From the NCBI GenBank assembly GCA_034687125.1, contig JAQGBZ010000213.1, positions 1 through 64,000 of the forward strand: 64,000 bases of DNA. The letters are read 5' to 3'. A program made the translations under genes and the position numbers. The stretch's first letter is position 1, and each line of letters opens with the position of its first letter. This stretch comes from Neelides folsomi (taxonomy: Eukaryota > Arthropoda > Collembola > Neelipleona > Neelidae). Under the pieces are notes generated by a model, which did not search any database, had not been told where the DNA came from, and saw nothing but the letters and a program-made list of their open reading frames with translations. Below are positions 53,201 to 64,000 of this stretch, in pieces.

Positions 53201-56200
53201 CTTGTTTTCCAAATTACCTTCCCACTTCCAATGTGATAATGAGGGGTATCCGACGGGTGTGTCAATTCGGCCGGAGAAAGTGGAGTAATTGGTCTCAAGT
53301 GGGGAAATGTACCTTGAAAAATACGGGAGGGTCTCCGCCGTTCCACTTCCATTCCAAGTCCCATTCGTTCTGTTCCAGATGGTGGTAGTGGAAGATCCGA
53401 ATCATGATCGCGAAAAGGATTCGGCCTGGGTCCTTATGCGGAACCCCAACCTTGGTGAATTATTCCTTTCCCACGGGTCGGAGTGACGAGGGCGGTTAAT
53501 GAGTTGTCCATTATGACCCACACCGTTCATCCATCACTCACCCCCACGCCCAAAGACGGGCCAGGGAGAGTTCTACTACACATCATTAAGACATGGGGAC
53601 TCATTTGCATATGACCATTCTTCCCCCAGTATTAACCCCGAGAGAACAACAAGCGTGACAAAGGAAAGAACACTCCGTCTTGGACTCAAACACCTTTCCT
53701 GTCCTCCTACAAGACAAACCATATCTCTATATTATAAACTTATAAGGATTCTCAAGTTGGGAAATAATAATTTTCTCTTATTACTACTACCATTAGGCGA
53801 AACTCAACGACCGCCGTAAAATAAAATTCACGCTCACGACAAAAGACCTATGGAGACTTTTAATAACTCTCTACCCTCTTTAGCTTTTACACTCTCGATG
53901 GAGACTATTAGGAAAAGACTACAAGAGGTTTTTAAACCTCGCCGTTTTTATTACCTTCCTCTTAAACATTTCTCAAAAGATGGTTGGGAATGGATGCATT
54001 GAGGATTATGAATTCCCTCCATTTTTGGATATTCAGAGATGTTAACTAACTTGTAACTTTTCATCGTGTTAGCCATAAAAGAAAATACATGTAATATAAA
54101 GTAAATGTATTAACTTTAAACTTATGATATGAAAGTTACATAAGATAAATATATTTATGTAAAGTTGATATGAAAGTGATATAAATATTATGATAAATAT
54201 TTGAAATTATTTCGAAATATTTTACAATTATTTTAAATGAATAAACAAATGAATCCTAATGCTTGTTGATGTTGAAAACAATGACAAAGTCAGTTCCTAG
54301 TTTGCCTAGAGTGTTATGTATCAGAGAATTATCTGTAGGGAAATCCCATGTATGTATGTATGTATGTATGTATTGTGTAGTTTAGTGGATCTAATGAAAG
54401 CTGAATGAATTAATTAAAGTTATGAATCTTATGAACGACTTGATTTACCGACCGAAAGTAATTGAAACAAGGCGGAGAAGATTCTAGGAAATAGAGGAGC
54501 ATTTTTAAATGTTCTACGGACATTTTCACAGAATAATTAATGCGCCTACCGCCACCCCTTTACACGTTCCACATTAAACAATGTTGATATTCTCAAATGT
54601 GCACAACATAGATCTCCATAAAGTAATAAGTACATCCTTTATATCCTTATATCGTACATACATATTTTGTATTTCCATATCCTCCGAACTGCACTTTAAC
54701 GGAGCTATAATGCTATTAGCTCAAAAAATGTTTTTAAAGGGTCCTTTAACAAAGGAAGAAGGGGAAGCTGATTTTGTAGTACTAGAACTGGAATGGATTT
54801 AAGGAAGGATTCCAAATCCTCATTGTGGATTCAAATGAAGGGCTAATAATGGGTGTAAGTTGGATGTTGGAGGTCCCTTGGTTTTGTATAGAAGCGGAGG
54901 GTGAGAAGGGCGGAGCCATAATTCACACCAGACCCACCCGTGCCCTCATAAGGACCGGGATTAGAGATTCAGGGGGCCCTTGAATGGCCTCAGCTTCGTC
55001 TCCTCCTTTAGTCACGGCTGTCCCGGACCCGGGCCGGACGGCTCGCGACAGTTGGAGCCCAATTCCATCGGAAGCGTGTCCGTCATGCCACTTTAGCCGC
55101 CCCTCTCCCCGCCCTTTGTGTCCAACATTAGACACGGAGATCCCCGCCATTCCCACGTACACCAACGGACACACCGGTCCGGGATTTCTAAACCCTCCGT
55201 GCAAAACCACCCCGATGGGCCAAATACATCCAACCCCGATTCACCCAATCATGAGAATATGAGTAATTCACGCGGACATGATATCCAGACATACTCTACC
55301 AAACATGGTACATAATGTAAAGAGGAAGAAGGGTCTTTTAGTTTTAAAATATCGGCTGTCTCATTCCATGCAAGAAAAATGGCATATAAAAAACATGAAC
55401 AAAATACATTAAGTATTGGTAAGGTTCTTCATTTATTTATTACAAGTGCTCCAAATTTCATACTTATGATATTGTTACGATTCAAGTACTTAAAACCTTT
55501 TTGTTCAATTTACACAATAATACCAATTGAATATAAGACACAATTACGATACGATACTTGTATTTTCTGTAGGTATAGAGTATCATACAGTCATTTGGCA
55601 AAAGAGTAGAGAAATAATTTATAATACGTAAGAGATTTCTTAAAGTGTAGCTATGCTGAATTTGATATGAAGCTTAAGATTTAATAATAATGGTGCAATG
55701 GACGTAAGAATGAAGAGATATACAGAATGATATTTATGATATACTATGATACAGAATGAGGAGTTTCAAGAATTTAAGAATGAGGAGTTGTGGAAGATGA
55801 TGATGACAAGTTTGATTATTATTGGTAGGTCCGAGTAAATTACATGTGATATTGGAAGACTAGTTGTCGCCATTGAGGAATTAATGGGTCATAAATGTTT
55901 GGCCCATGGGCTCTTCGGCCCCCTTCAAACCCTCATCGCATATTTTAATAGGATGAGACTGACAGGATTTTCTAGTTGGTTAGCGTCCGGAAAATTCCCT
56001 CAACCCAAGGACCATGACATGGGAGAAAGAACGGCCACCAGAAGCTTCCAGAGGAATCTCCGTGAAGAGGAGCGAATCCTCCACAAAAATTCTCCCGTTC
56101 TCCCCTTCCAGAATTCGTCTCATTTAGGAAATTGCCATTGGTTGTTAAATTCCCTCAGTTGATGTGGTGGAGACGATGGCACGTTGTTTAATTTCTTCGC

Positions 56201-58489
56201 CACTCCTGCCACGGTCCTCCACACCGACAGAGAATAATAAATACAGATAATTGGCTTACATCGATCCGCTCTTTTCGACTCGCCTCAACTGACTCGCATC
56301 AATTACTCCATGGACATCCTCATCATTTTTACAAGTAGTTCCGTGGCGGAGTTAGGAGATCACAATCCACTTATTAAAACTTGATGTTATAAAGAACCAG
56401 TACGGAAAAACGCCTTTGTTACGGTGCTTTAAAGACCCACGCCTGTTAAAACCCACTGTGTAAATGCTTAATTATTAACAAAGCTAATAAACCATTTAAT
56501 TCCTTTTAAACACCAATAGAATCAAAAACTTATCAATACAACATTCAATACTTCAAAATATTTAAATGTTTAAATAAGTATTAATGAATAATTAAAGTAA
56601 AAACAAGAATAATTTATCTATACTTTCAAATTAAGAAATATTTATTATCATTAAAAGTTTATTAAAAACTAAACAACATTAAAATGAAAACCCCATTTTT
56701 TATTATTTTTGTTAAAGCTTTAAAGGAAGTGTGTATGACGGCGAATGTTGGTTATTGTAATAAATTGCAAAAGATGAAAGATGTGATTTATCACTGAGGC
56801 TGAGACGGAGAAGCAAAGCGGCCGAAAGGATGGTGAGATTTTAAATCCTTCTTTGCAAAGAGTCAAGGGATCGCAGGTATTTAAAAAGGTATGTAGTAAT
56901 AATGCGTGTAGTACAAAGGTGGTTCCAAATGGAATCTCATCGTTTGGCGTCAACTCGTCTCGAGGGTTCCATTGAAAGTCTTCTTGATAAAAAAAACTCC
57001 TTCGCGGCGAGTGAGGGAATAAACGCTTTGGGATTGTAAAGGCTCTCTATAGGGAACCTCCTTAACGATCCTTCCTAATTCACTACACCTCATCCACTTC
57101 CTCTCTTTTTACAATACGAATTGAAGATTTGGCTTATTATGTCTTTTCATATTACTTTACAAATTGCATTGCCAACTATACCCAAAAACTATTCTTGTGA
57201 GATTTTCTCCACAGGTCAAATATTGTAAACCTTTTCCCATATTACATGCTTTTCCATATTATGTTGCAGCTTGCGACTTTAACTTGCAGGGTTCAAAAGG
57301 AGCTATACATATTCTATACATATTATATGTATGTATGTATGGTATAAGTTATGTGTATTTAAAATGTTGTGAAATAAATTTAATAATAGTAAAGTGAAGT
57401 ATGAATAAATCATTTACAATGGAATGAAATGACTGAATACATAATATTCTCCGGCTTGGTGTTTTGAGCACACGAATGTAAGTATAATAAATAAGTATTA
57501 GTACTTTTTAGGTATCTGTATTTAGGTATAGACGGAGAGTGTTGGAATATTAAATATAATAATAATAAAATATGTCTTCAGGGCAGTGACCTTGGTCCTG
57601 ACGTTTTTAATGTTCCCGGGGGACACCTGGACCCGCAATTCCGCCGGTGCCATCCTGTCTGCCTCACCGAGTCTCTCACACATAAAATATCCAATAAACA
57701 TAAAATTCGCGTAGATTCCGCAGGTGGAGCGTCATGGGGCGGAAGAATTTTGTTCCTCCTGCGGCCACTCGGGCAGTGTCGGATAATTAGGGCGGAGGTG
57801 AGCTGCGGGGCTCGGCCGCCCACCCACGCCGCTCACCCCGGCGGGGCCGAATCTTTGGACCAATCTGTATTAGGCCCACGCGACACACCTCTCCCCTCAT
57901 TCTCACGTCAATCTCCCGCATTCTTCGGTAGCCAATCTACAAATTATTCACTTACTCATCCTGCCCATAGCGACTGGGGCGGTCGGGCCGCCATCAATCC
58001 CATTATCAACATGGATGAGAAGGCGAGGAAAAAAGGATCATTCACACTATTGAGAAATCCTCACTTCAATACTCATTCGAGTCTTTCTATCAACCAACTC
58101 AAAGTCCATTCAAAGCCTTTTTTCCCATTCACTCTTCTTCTCCACATATCCACTCATATGAATATTATCTCATATTAGAATATTTATAACACCTTTGAAG
58201 CTTCAATCTCATTGAATCGAAATCTCTTTAAATAATTTTGATTCATTTACCCTTCATAAAAATACATTAAATGTATTCTCAAGTAAACATGAAAAATCAG
58301 AATGTTTATTAAAAAATAATTCTAAAATCTTTTGCTAATTTTTCAAATAAGCAAACATAATTTTAAATTTTTTTAAATACAAAGACGTTCTTTAATGGAA
58401 AGCTAATTAACTAATTACAGTGAAATAATCATATTTTTAAATTAAATCTAACTGAGCATAAAATTAAAATTGCTAATTTATATTTTAAG
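50296..58489. promoter_or_regulatory. 8-kb gene desert upstream of gooseberry with GC-richer blocks
   Basis: No protein gene recognised. Blocks of clearly higher GC at about 50300-50780, 51440-52500, 53100-53720, 54820-55310, 55860-56480, 56730-57110 and 57580-58180 alternate with AT-rich DNA. They carry open frames on several strands at once, as GC-richer DNA does, but no start, domain or splice structure. ACAATGG (Sox-type site) recurs, for example at 52004 and twice at 52230-52245. I infer enhancer modules for gooseberry; this is not proven. Confidence 0.45.
54353..54374. repeat. TATG microsatellite
   Basis: About five and a half copies of ATGT/TATG in the gooseberry upstream desert. A similar short run is at 57328-57340. 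Confidence 0.85.
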
Positions 58490-59009
58490 GAAACTTTGGG
58501 GAATTTGGATATGACCTCTGAAGTTGAACTTTCCCACGCGAGCTCAGTGGAATTGAAGAAATATGATCGAAAGGAGTCTGGGACTCAGGTTCGGAGCAAA
58601 ACTTCATCTGGGTCTTTGGGTCAAATAAGACTTTCCGGAGGTTCGGATATGACTTTGTACCCGAGAAACAGCGATCAACAGAATTATCCTCCTCCTTCAG
58701 TATGATGGAAACGATTTTCCTCAAAATCAGTACCAATATAATGCACAGCCTGGACAACCACAACAGAGACGAAGAAATGGGATGGGTGCAATGGGGGCAT
58801 CAATGGTCATCTTGTATGTTTTTGTCTTCTGCTGCATTTGTGGCTCTGTGATTGCTTCCATAATCCTTCCCCTTTACTTTATGGGAGTGTTTGGAGGAAA
58901 GAAGGACAGTGGTAGCAAGTGGGATGATGATGAAGAGACCCCTACTCCAGATATACCCCAAAAGCCTAATGCTGGATACTACTTTCCTCAGAAAGGGATG
59001 GAATTCTAA
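58490..59009 (+). CDS. Small single-pass membrane protein, partial, frame break
   Basis: Not recognised. After an acceptor at 58488-58489 the frame reads Ser/Lys-rich cytosolic sequence (first ATG at 58511: MTSEVELSHASSVELKKYD) to SDQQNYPPPS. The continuation YDGNDFPQNQYQYNAQPGQ, the TM helix (GASMVILYVFVFCCICGSVIASIIL, in two parts) and an acidic tail ending YYFPQKGMEF lie in the next frame to the stop at 59007-59009. The two halves look like one Pro/Gln/Asn/Tyr-rich protein interrupted at about 58698-58702. Either a one-base indel is present, or an intron ends at the good acceptor CTCCTCCTTCAG (58688-58699) with its donor at CAG|GTTCGG, skipping a coding-like stretch. Upstream exons are not identified. 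Confidence 0.55.
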
Positions 59010-60708
59010 ATAATTCAAGAATTCTACGATAATAATTTTAAAATGATATCATTTGTCTGTATCTGTATAATGTATACCAATCAATTATAAAGTTGTATTA
59101 TGTAACTTGTATTAGGTATACGGATTTAATAAAATAAATGAAATTCTTTGAACCATAACTCGTTCCGCCTTGGCATATTTCTGGTTCACCCCTGAGGGAA
59201 GGGACCAGGGATATCAGGGGAAAACAACAACAACGACAATTAGTCCAACACCAAATAGTACTTTTTAAAATTATAATTTATAATCCAAATCATGAAATAG
59301 GCAATGTTAAAATTATAATTAGTTTCGTGAACAAATCAAATGTTTGTTTATTTCAATTAAAAATTCTTCTAATAATGCATTAACTTTTGGATTAAATTGT
59401 TGTTTTCAGTTCAGTGTTATTTATTACTTAAACAAAAAAATTATTTACCAATTATTGATAGTTTCATTAATTTCACTTATACATACTATTTGTGAAAAAA
59501 CTTTTACGTAGGTTTGTTAAATTATCAATAATAAAAATAAAATTTCCTGTATTAGTTACATATACCATATTAGATGATTTGAATATTATCATATGCATAT
59601 ATGTATGAAGTGAGTATTAAATGATGTTGGATTAAAAAAGAGTGACGGTGTGGTGATTTGAGTGAATGGAATCTCTCCACAATGACATTTATTTAGCATT
59701 CTGTTCAATTCCACCTCGCCGCCTTCAACTCTCTCCATTGAACCTCGGACGTTGAATTGAGTTTGTGAATGCCGCCGAGTCTCATTCTCTTCTTACCTCC
59801 CAAGTGTTCGATTATTCCTTTCAATGAACTCTCAAGTCTCCAATGATCCTCTTTCTCTTTTCCTCTATCTCTACAATAATACTACAGTATGTATTTATAT
59901 TACGTACACGCACTCCCCACTACAAGTACAGTACATCATGTCTCACACCATTTCCAAATTCTCAATTATCCAATTATTAATTGTTATATTCAAGGAGTGA
60001 TAAATCTAAATTGTTTTCCCAATTGACAACTCCCGTGTGGTCAAATTGATGAGATTCCAATTTGGGCTATTTAAAGAGTATTGGTCAAGAATCAAGATTT
60101 ATTCAAGAATTAAATCAAGAATTGGTCAACACTCAACTGACTTTAAGAAAAGATCATAAATGGGTTAAGAATTGAGGAAGAATGCCATTTGAATTGAAAA
60201 GATGAAGAGAGTCCGTTTAAGGGGATGTAATGTAATGTGTAAGATGATGGTATTAAAAAATTAGTAGGTATTTAGCTATCCTTGGGTATTTAGTTCTTGT
60301 GTGAAGGTGGGTAAGTTGAGTGAGTGAAGGGTGGCTTCATTTGCATCTCCGGCTGTTGGGATAGTAAATGGGCGAAGGTGGGGGATCCGCGGTGGCTTTG
60401 TAAGGAACGACACCCGCCTCTCTGCGGGACCCCACACTTCATACAGTCAATACCAAAGGCCCGGGCCCATGCTGAGTACGAACAAGTCGCCATCTAAACC
60501 TATCCCCTAAATACAATTCATTTTAAATACAATTTATATTTAATCCTCTTTAATTTATCTTTTATTAGACTCGGACTTTACACTGCGAATATGCGAATAA
60601 AGAATGAATTGAATTGATGAGTAAAAAGAATTAAACATTATTTATAAAACAATTACAAATACAAAACTTTTTATATACTTTTTTATAAAATGGTTATGAA
60701 AAATTATT
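59010..60708. other. Intergenic, includes two GC-richer blocks
   Basis: No gene seen. GC-richer blocks at about 59640-59880 and 60300-60500 resemble those upstream of gooseberry. An AATAAA-bearing 3' flank of the membrane protein gene lies near 59130. Confidence 0.5.
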
Positions 60709-61634
60709 CTAAATACAAATGGATGGTAGAGCTAAAGTAATTTGATCTTTTTTATACATTCCTTCTTTGCCTATACTTTCCACAGTTGCACATTCACAAG
60801 GGTCAGGGTCTTTTAACTTGCAATATTTTAATTTGGAATCTTCTTTACATTCCCCTTTGATGAAATGGGAATTGAAATCTTTGAGAGTTTGGTTGTCTGC
60901 AAGTGACTTGTAGCTGTGTTCTGAATTCCCATCCAATTTCTCAACTTCTTTTGAGATTTTCTCTTTGTCATCTGGAGTTATTTTACTGCACTTTTTTGGT
61001 GAAGGTTTTGTGGTTGTGGTGGTATTCGCTACTGGAGTTGTTGTCGTCGTTGTAATTGCCATTGTTGGTGATTGTGTTCTATTGGGATTAAAATTTGATT
61101 CGGTTTTACAAGATGTAACTGCAAGGGTTAATGCAACTGAAAGCATTGCAGCGACGATTGTCAAAATGAGAAATCCGATCCAATGCCAAATCAAAGAACA
61201 GCAACTCACACTGAAATATCAAATTACAATTAGGTAATTAATATTAAAATTAATAATTATAATTAATTCCAAATAAAAACTTGTGATGACAAAATATTGA
61301 AATTATATGCTTAAAGTAAGTATTTAATGTTACTTTTAAAGATATATTTATTTAATTAATAATAATGATCTTACTTCGAATCTACATCTTTTTCTATAAT
61401 TGGTTTGGTCGCTGCATTTTCAAAATGCTCAGGTCCGGATTCCCTTCGTTCAATTGACTCTGATATTTTTCGCTCTACTTGACTTGTTTCAGATTTTTTC
61501 CGATCCTGAACAGATTCAGTATGAGATCTTTTTCTATCAATTTGATTTGTATCAGGATGAGATTTACGTCGTTCGGTTTCACTTTCAACCATTGGAGGAT
61601 TTTCAATATCACTCGGTTTTCGATTATTGACCAT
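60709..61634 (-). CDS. Thr-rich single-pass membrane protein A
   Basis: Not recognised. Exons 61375-61634 and 60709-61210 total 762 nt, 253 aa. The N-terminal cytosolic part (about 1-86) is highly charged with repeated RKSHPD / RKRSHTE / RKKSETS / RRESGPE heptad-like units. A TM segment follows (about 93-117, WHWIGFLILTIVAAMLSVAL), then a Thr-rich stalk (TTTTTTPVANTTTTTKP) and a small extracellular or luminal domain with about seven cysteines starting PKKCSKITPDDKEKI. Its architecture, intron position and CSL-x-HWI TM start match the neighbour at 61993-62827, so the two are tandem paralogs. Function unknown; the stalk is probably O-glycosylated. Confidence 0.8.
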
Positions 61635-61992
61635 TTTAAGTTTTAACACTGATAATAACTAACGATCATTTCATTTAATTTCTTAAAATTAAAGTTCCTA
61701 TATTATAATATAGCTCAAGCTGTTCCCTTCAATACTATGACAAAATTAAACAATGATTATTAAAGGACAAGGACTAACATTAAGACTATAACGTTATGTT
61801 ATCCACAAAGTTTATTGTAAATTCAATTAAATGATTATAATTAAAATAATTTAATTATGCTACATGCTACATTCATTACAATTTTTGAGTCAAATGATTA
61901 TTTATATAAAAAAGAATAAAAGTTTAGATAAAGTAATAATAATGCAAGTACATGAGTTTTCAACTAAAATTATTATTATTATTAATTAGGAT

Positions 61993-62827
61993 TTAACACA
62001 ATTTTGAAACAATTTCTATTAGGTCATTTTTAGTAAATTCCTCAGGACCTTGAGTACATTGAGAAGAGCAAACTTTGGATTCTTGTTCTTTGGATGATGT
62101 TTCACAATATTTTAATTTCTTTTTCGCAGCTTCTTCTTTATTAGTTGACATGCAAAGACTATCCAGAAGGAATTTTTTAATCAGTTTCAGCTTTTCGCTT
62201 TCTTTCTCAAGAGCCTCAATTGTGTATTTCTCTTCGCGCTCTCCTAATTTTTCCGTAATTTCCTTTTTAAGTTCATCTTTGTCCTTTGCTAAAATTCCTT
62301 CACATTTTTTCGGTGCATGAGCTTTTGTCGTCGTCGTAGTTGTTGTAGGTGGTGGCGGTGTTGTTGTTATCGGGATCGTTGTTTTATCAAGAGGAGTCAT
62401 AGTAGATTTACTTACATTATCACAACCAAGTTGACTTCCATAAGTGAGAGTTAGAACAACGGCAGCAGTACAAACCATGACCATTAAGAAGAGAAAAGCG
62501 ATCCAATGGAACACCAAAGAGCAGGAATTATTTCTAAAAAATTAAAATTATTATCATTTTATCATTTAAATTTTCAAAATGTATGTAGGTAAGTATGTAA
62601 TATGGATAAATGGGGTGTTGTGTTATAAGTGTATTAAAATAATGTTGAAGTTTACATTGATGATATTATATTGTTTTTTATTATTACTTTTGTGGATCAT
62701 CACTTGTAGAAGGGTTCCTTTCAATATCCTTTTTTGAATCAGTGGATTCAAGGGATTCAGTAGAATTGGCTGGTTCTTCAACTTCAATAACTTTATTTGA
62801 AGCAGTCGACACACGCCGTCCACGCAT
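61993..62827 (-). CDS. Thr-rich single-pass membrane protein B (paralog of A)
   Basis: Not recognised. Exons 62688-62827 and 61993-62533 total 681 nt, 226 aa. A short acidic/Ser-rich N-tail (MRGRRVSTASNKVIEVEEP) precedes the TM (about 50-75, CSLVFHWIAFLFLMVMVCTA), a Thr/Pro stalk (PPPPTTTTTTT) and a Lys/Glu-rich luminal domain with about seven cysteines starting APKKCEGILAKDKDELKKE. The single intron is at the same place and phase as in paralog A, just before the CSL..HWI TM start. A and B share 5'-3' order in tandem, separated by about 360 bp. The ectodomains have diverged strongly while the overall plan is kept. Confidence 0.8.
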
Positions 62828-63584
62828 ATTCTTTTTTGACACTTATTGGGAGTTGTATTGTAGTTTGTAACTTTGTTAAATGTTAATTAATCGAAAAAAA
62901 TCACAAAATATTATATATTTCTTCGGCAATAAAAATTATTGATAATGGCCGCGAGCTATTATAGTAAGAGAAGAGCTATTAATTTAAGCCTTTAATGAAT
63001 TATCTACTTTTAACTACAATTATCGTTACAATTATCGTTATAACTATAATTAAAGTTTTTGTTTTCATCAATTTATAAAATATATGTATGTGAGTTTCGT
63101 TAATGTTTAATATTTTATGAATTTAATGATTGATAAATGTTATACAGTATGAATCGTAAATAACAACTTATAAGCTTCCATGTATTAATTTCGCAAATTG
63201 TTTAAATGTTCTCATCTATGAAAATCGTTGTTGGTTTTTTAATTAAGCAAAAATATTATTACCGAAAAGAGTTAATGTACCTAATTATGCGGACATTTTG
63301 TGAAATATAATGTTTATTAACAAGTTATGAAGCAAAAGCGATAATTGCTGTTTTTTGTACATAACAGTAAAATACGTATATTTAACATACAAAGATCATA
63401 ATTAAAAAATTAATATATTATTGTTTAAAATTTAAGAAAATCAGGTCAGTAACTTCAAGATTCGTTTATTTTCCATATCCGCCGTACCTATTTTTTGTAA
63501 AATAAATCATTATAAATTTTGACGACTTTGAATATATATTATTAGATTTTTGGAAAGTATTTGGGTGATAAAATATGGTTTTTA
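62828..63584. other. Intergenic, AT-rich
   Basis: No gene seen. Upstream region of paralog B and 3' flank of the gene at the window edge. Confidence 0.5.
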
Positions 63585-64000
63585 TTACGGGTATCCTCCA
63601 AATTGATTTCCGGTTCCAAATCCAGTTCCTGTAGCAGAAGCTTGAGCATTCGCAGCCGCTTGACCCGACCCAAATCCATATTGTCGACGCTGGCGACTCG
63701 CTTTGATCATGATCGATTCGATTTGAAGTGGATGAGCTGTTTGGGTCAAATATAAAATATATTTAATAATTAAATATTAATAATTAAAATAATGGAATTT
63801 ACATTTTTTTCGAGCATTTTCCAATGAATCTTCCTTTGCTTTAGGATCATCCTCCATCTGTCGCGGTTCGACTGGTCGTGGACGAGCTTCTTCTTTCATG
63901 GCATCTTTATTCAAAGGCATTGCCACCTTCATTGGAAGAGTCAAAAGACCTTCAACTTCTTTTTGATTCTCCTTTGGACGTTCAATTTGCTCTTGTTCTT
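63585..64000 (-). CDS. Unrecognised protein, C-terminal part, cut by window edge
   Basis: Two exons visible: 63803-64000 (runs off the edge) and 63585-63736 (stop TAA). The spliced frame is a Glu/Lys/Arg/Pro-rich stretch (RPRPVEPRQMEDDPKAKED) leading to SRQRRQYGFGSGQ and a Gly/Ala/Gln-rich tail ending NQFGGYP. Low-complexity and probably disordered. No family is recognised; the 5' exons lie beyond the window. Confidence 0.7.

Noticed and set aside
57578-58178. 142- and 81-codon frames on opposite strands
   Set aside because: Mutually overlapping, no recognisable domain; part of the regulatory desert.

Overview
This is a nuclear segment of an animal, almost certainly an arthropod. It is AT-rich, gene-dense, and cut by many short GT-AG introns, mostly 50-120 bp. 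The arthropod call rests on an insect-type gustatory receptor, a gooseberry-like Pax3/7 gene, a Pelle/IRAK death-domain kinase, a CD36-family receptor and a PIWI-clade Argonaute. A dynein-assembly factor (DNAAF3) implies a lineage with motile cilia or flagellate sperm, which argues against mites. A collembolan, other basal hexapod or crustacean would fit; the species cannot be fixed from sequence alone.

Layout. 195-1929 (+) is the 3' part of a 2-hydroxyacid oxidase. 2014-6285 (-) is a complete 17-exon PIWI gene with all four slicer residues. 6964-9985 (-) is a complete copper monooxygenase of the DBH/MOXD1 family. 10681-11617 (-) and 11752-13386 (+) are a divergent pair of unrecognised genes: one Cys-rich, the other Ser-rich with a coiled coil and an apparent one-base frameshift. 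14591-15719 (+) is a secreted JHBP/group-7-allergen-like protein. 15931-16476 (-) is an intronless GNAT acetyltransferase of bacterial type. 17357-24159 (-) is a CD36/SCARB receptor with two large introns. 24819-27254 (-) is a gustatory receptor. 27588-28894 (+) is a decayed DUF229 sulfatase-like copy. 29145-31065 (-) is DNAAF3. 32477-33893 (+) is an alpha-1,3-fucosyltransferase, 34686-35886 (+) a divergent MsrA, 36898-39839 (+) Pelle/IRAK, and 41936-42772 (+) MED29/intersex.

From about 43 to 60 kb lies one developmental regulator, gooseberry (44480-50295, -), inside a gene desert of alternating AT-rich and GC-richer non-coding blocks. I read these blocks as likely cis-regulatory modules. After it come a small membrane protein (58490-59009, +, with a frame break), two tandem paralogous Thr-rich single-pass membrane proteins (60709-62827, -), and a gene running off the right edge (63585-64000, -).

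Exon models were built by hand from splice sites, frame continuity and family alignment. Where a whole gene is claimed, the summed exon length is a multiple of three. The genes do not form an operon-like system. Functional links are only general: piRNA silencing (PIWI), chemosensation and lipid uptake (GR, CD36), innate immunity and patterning (Pelle), and segmentation or CNS patterning (gooseberry).
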